From an uncultured bacterium (GTDB lineage: Bacteria; Bacillota_I; Bacilli_A; RF39; UBA660), in assembly GCA_949285775.1 (NCBI GenBank), contig CASEAD010000161.1:1-7332 (forward strand): a DNA stretch of 7,332 nucleotides, read 5' to 3'. Both the position numbers and the translations under genes were made by a program. A model generated the notes under the pieces. It ran no database searches. It saw only the letters and a list, made by a program, of their open reading frames with translations, and was not told the DNA's origin. Below, in pieces: positions 7,101-7,332 of the stretch; the stretch's first letter is position 1, and every line of letters starts with the position of its first letter.

Positions 7101-7129
7101 AATTTATCATTAATTACCCCTTTTGTCAA
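7101..7129 (-). promoter_or_regulatory. Sigma-A promoter of the small ORF and RSH unit
   Basis: A perfect TTGACA (7129-7124) is followed by a 17-base spacer and TAAATT (7106-7101; four of six matches to TATAAT). The predicted start near 7094 gives a leader of about 20 bases before ATG 7074. AT-rich DNA upstream may act as an UP element. The -35 and following bases (TTGACAAAAG) are the same as in the adhesin promoter. Confidence 0.65.
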
Positions 7130-7247
7130 CACTTTTTTATCACTTTTTATATATTATTACTTACATCAATTATTTTACTTCATCTATATATTATAAATTA
7201 TTACTAATAACAACCATTCTATATACATACAACAACCCTCTATAAAT

Positions 7248-7275
7248 AAAAAAACTACTCATTAACAACAAGTAA
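7248..7275 (-). terminator. Intrinsic terminator of the right-edge gene
   Basis: On the minus strand TTACTTGTT (7275-7267), loop GTT and AATGAGTAG (7263-7255) form a 9-bp stem with three G-U pairs, followed by seven T (7254-7248). The stem covers the last codons and the stop of the preceding gene. The weak pairs lower confidence, but position and T-run support it. Confidence 0.68.
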
Positions 7276-7332
7276 TTTCTCTATCTCCTCATACCTATCT
7301 ACCAACTCACCTAAATTCTTAATAGACATAAA
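7255..7332 (-). CDS. C-terminal end of an unidentified protein (partial, runs off the window)
   Basis: An open frame enters at the right edge and ends at TAG 7257-7255. The visible residues include MSIKNLGELVDRYEEIEKLL near the end and finish VVNE. The charge pattern suggests an amphipathic helix. There is a Met at the second visible codon (ATG 7329), but its upstream region is cut off, so whether this is a tiny gene or the tail of a longer one cannot be decided. The terminator overlapping its stop supports a real gene end. I do not recognise the family. Confidence 0.5.
   Translation of the reverse strand, partial: FMSIKNLGELVDRYEEIEKLLVVNE

Noticed and set aside
7184..7228. A 14-codon hydrophobic ORF (MYIEWLLLVIIYNI) on the minus strand with GAGGG seven bases upstream
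   Set aside because: It sits after the right-edge terminator and before the next promoter, has no promoter of its own, and is short enough to arise by chance in AT-rich DNA.
1..7332. Use of an alternative code with TGA as tryptophan, suggested by the absence of TGA stops
   Set aside because: All 15 tryptophan codons I read are TGG and only five stops are visible, so the absence of TGA is not informative.

Overview
The window comes from an AT-rich (about 30% GC by eye) Gram-positive bacterium, most likely a member of the Bacillota such as an uncultured gut lineage. The evidence is GGAGG-type ribosome binding sites, sigma-A promoters with perfect TTGACA boxes, a Cna_B-type surface adhesin, and a MacB/FtsX-type ABC pair. 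All 15 tryptophan codons I read are TGG and no gene ends in TGA, so the standard bacterial code fits. Every supported gene is on the minus strand, so transcription runs from high to low coordinates.

Right edge (7332 to 7101): the last 25 codons of an unidentified gene end in a terminator that overlaps its stop codon. About 120 bases of AT-rich spacer follow (7130-7247), in which I see no convincing gene. A promoter at 7101-7129 then serves the next unit.

Middle right (7074 to 5497): a 30-residue hydrophobic small ORF is followed at once by an intrinsic terminator. Only 17 bases after the end of that terminator's T-run lies the start codon of a short RelA/SpoT homologue (RSH). This gene has HD hydrolase, synthetase and TGS domains but no C-terminal regulatory half. 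Its hydrolase residues look intact. Its synthetase site has lost the glutamate of the E-x-Q-I-R-T motif and carries further changes, so it is probably a (p)ppGpp hydrolase.

Middle (5440 to 2879): a MacB/BceA-type ATPase and a four-helix FtsX/MacB-type permease with a very large extracytoplasmic domain. They are separated by one in-frame TAA and 14 sense codons of lysine-rich linker, as if one fused gene had been split. A strong terminator closes the unit. No terminator is visible between the RSH and the ATPase, so the three may be partly co-transcribed.

Left (2799 to 1): a strong promoter preceded by a helically phased direct repeat drives a secreted surface protein of more than 890 residues. 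It has a signal peptide, a von Willebrand factor A domain with a complete MIDAS, a DUF11-like domain, a cadherin/tandem-95-like domain and at least four Cna_B modules carrying isopeptide residues. Its C-terminus lies beyond the window.

The left gene and the ABC pair both concern the cell surface. The RSH points to alarmone control. The sequence does not show a functional link between these units.
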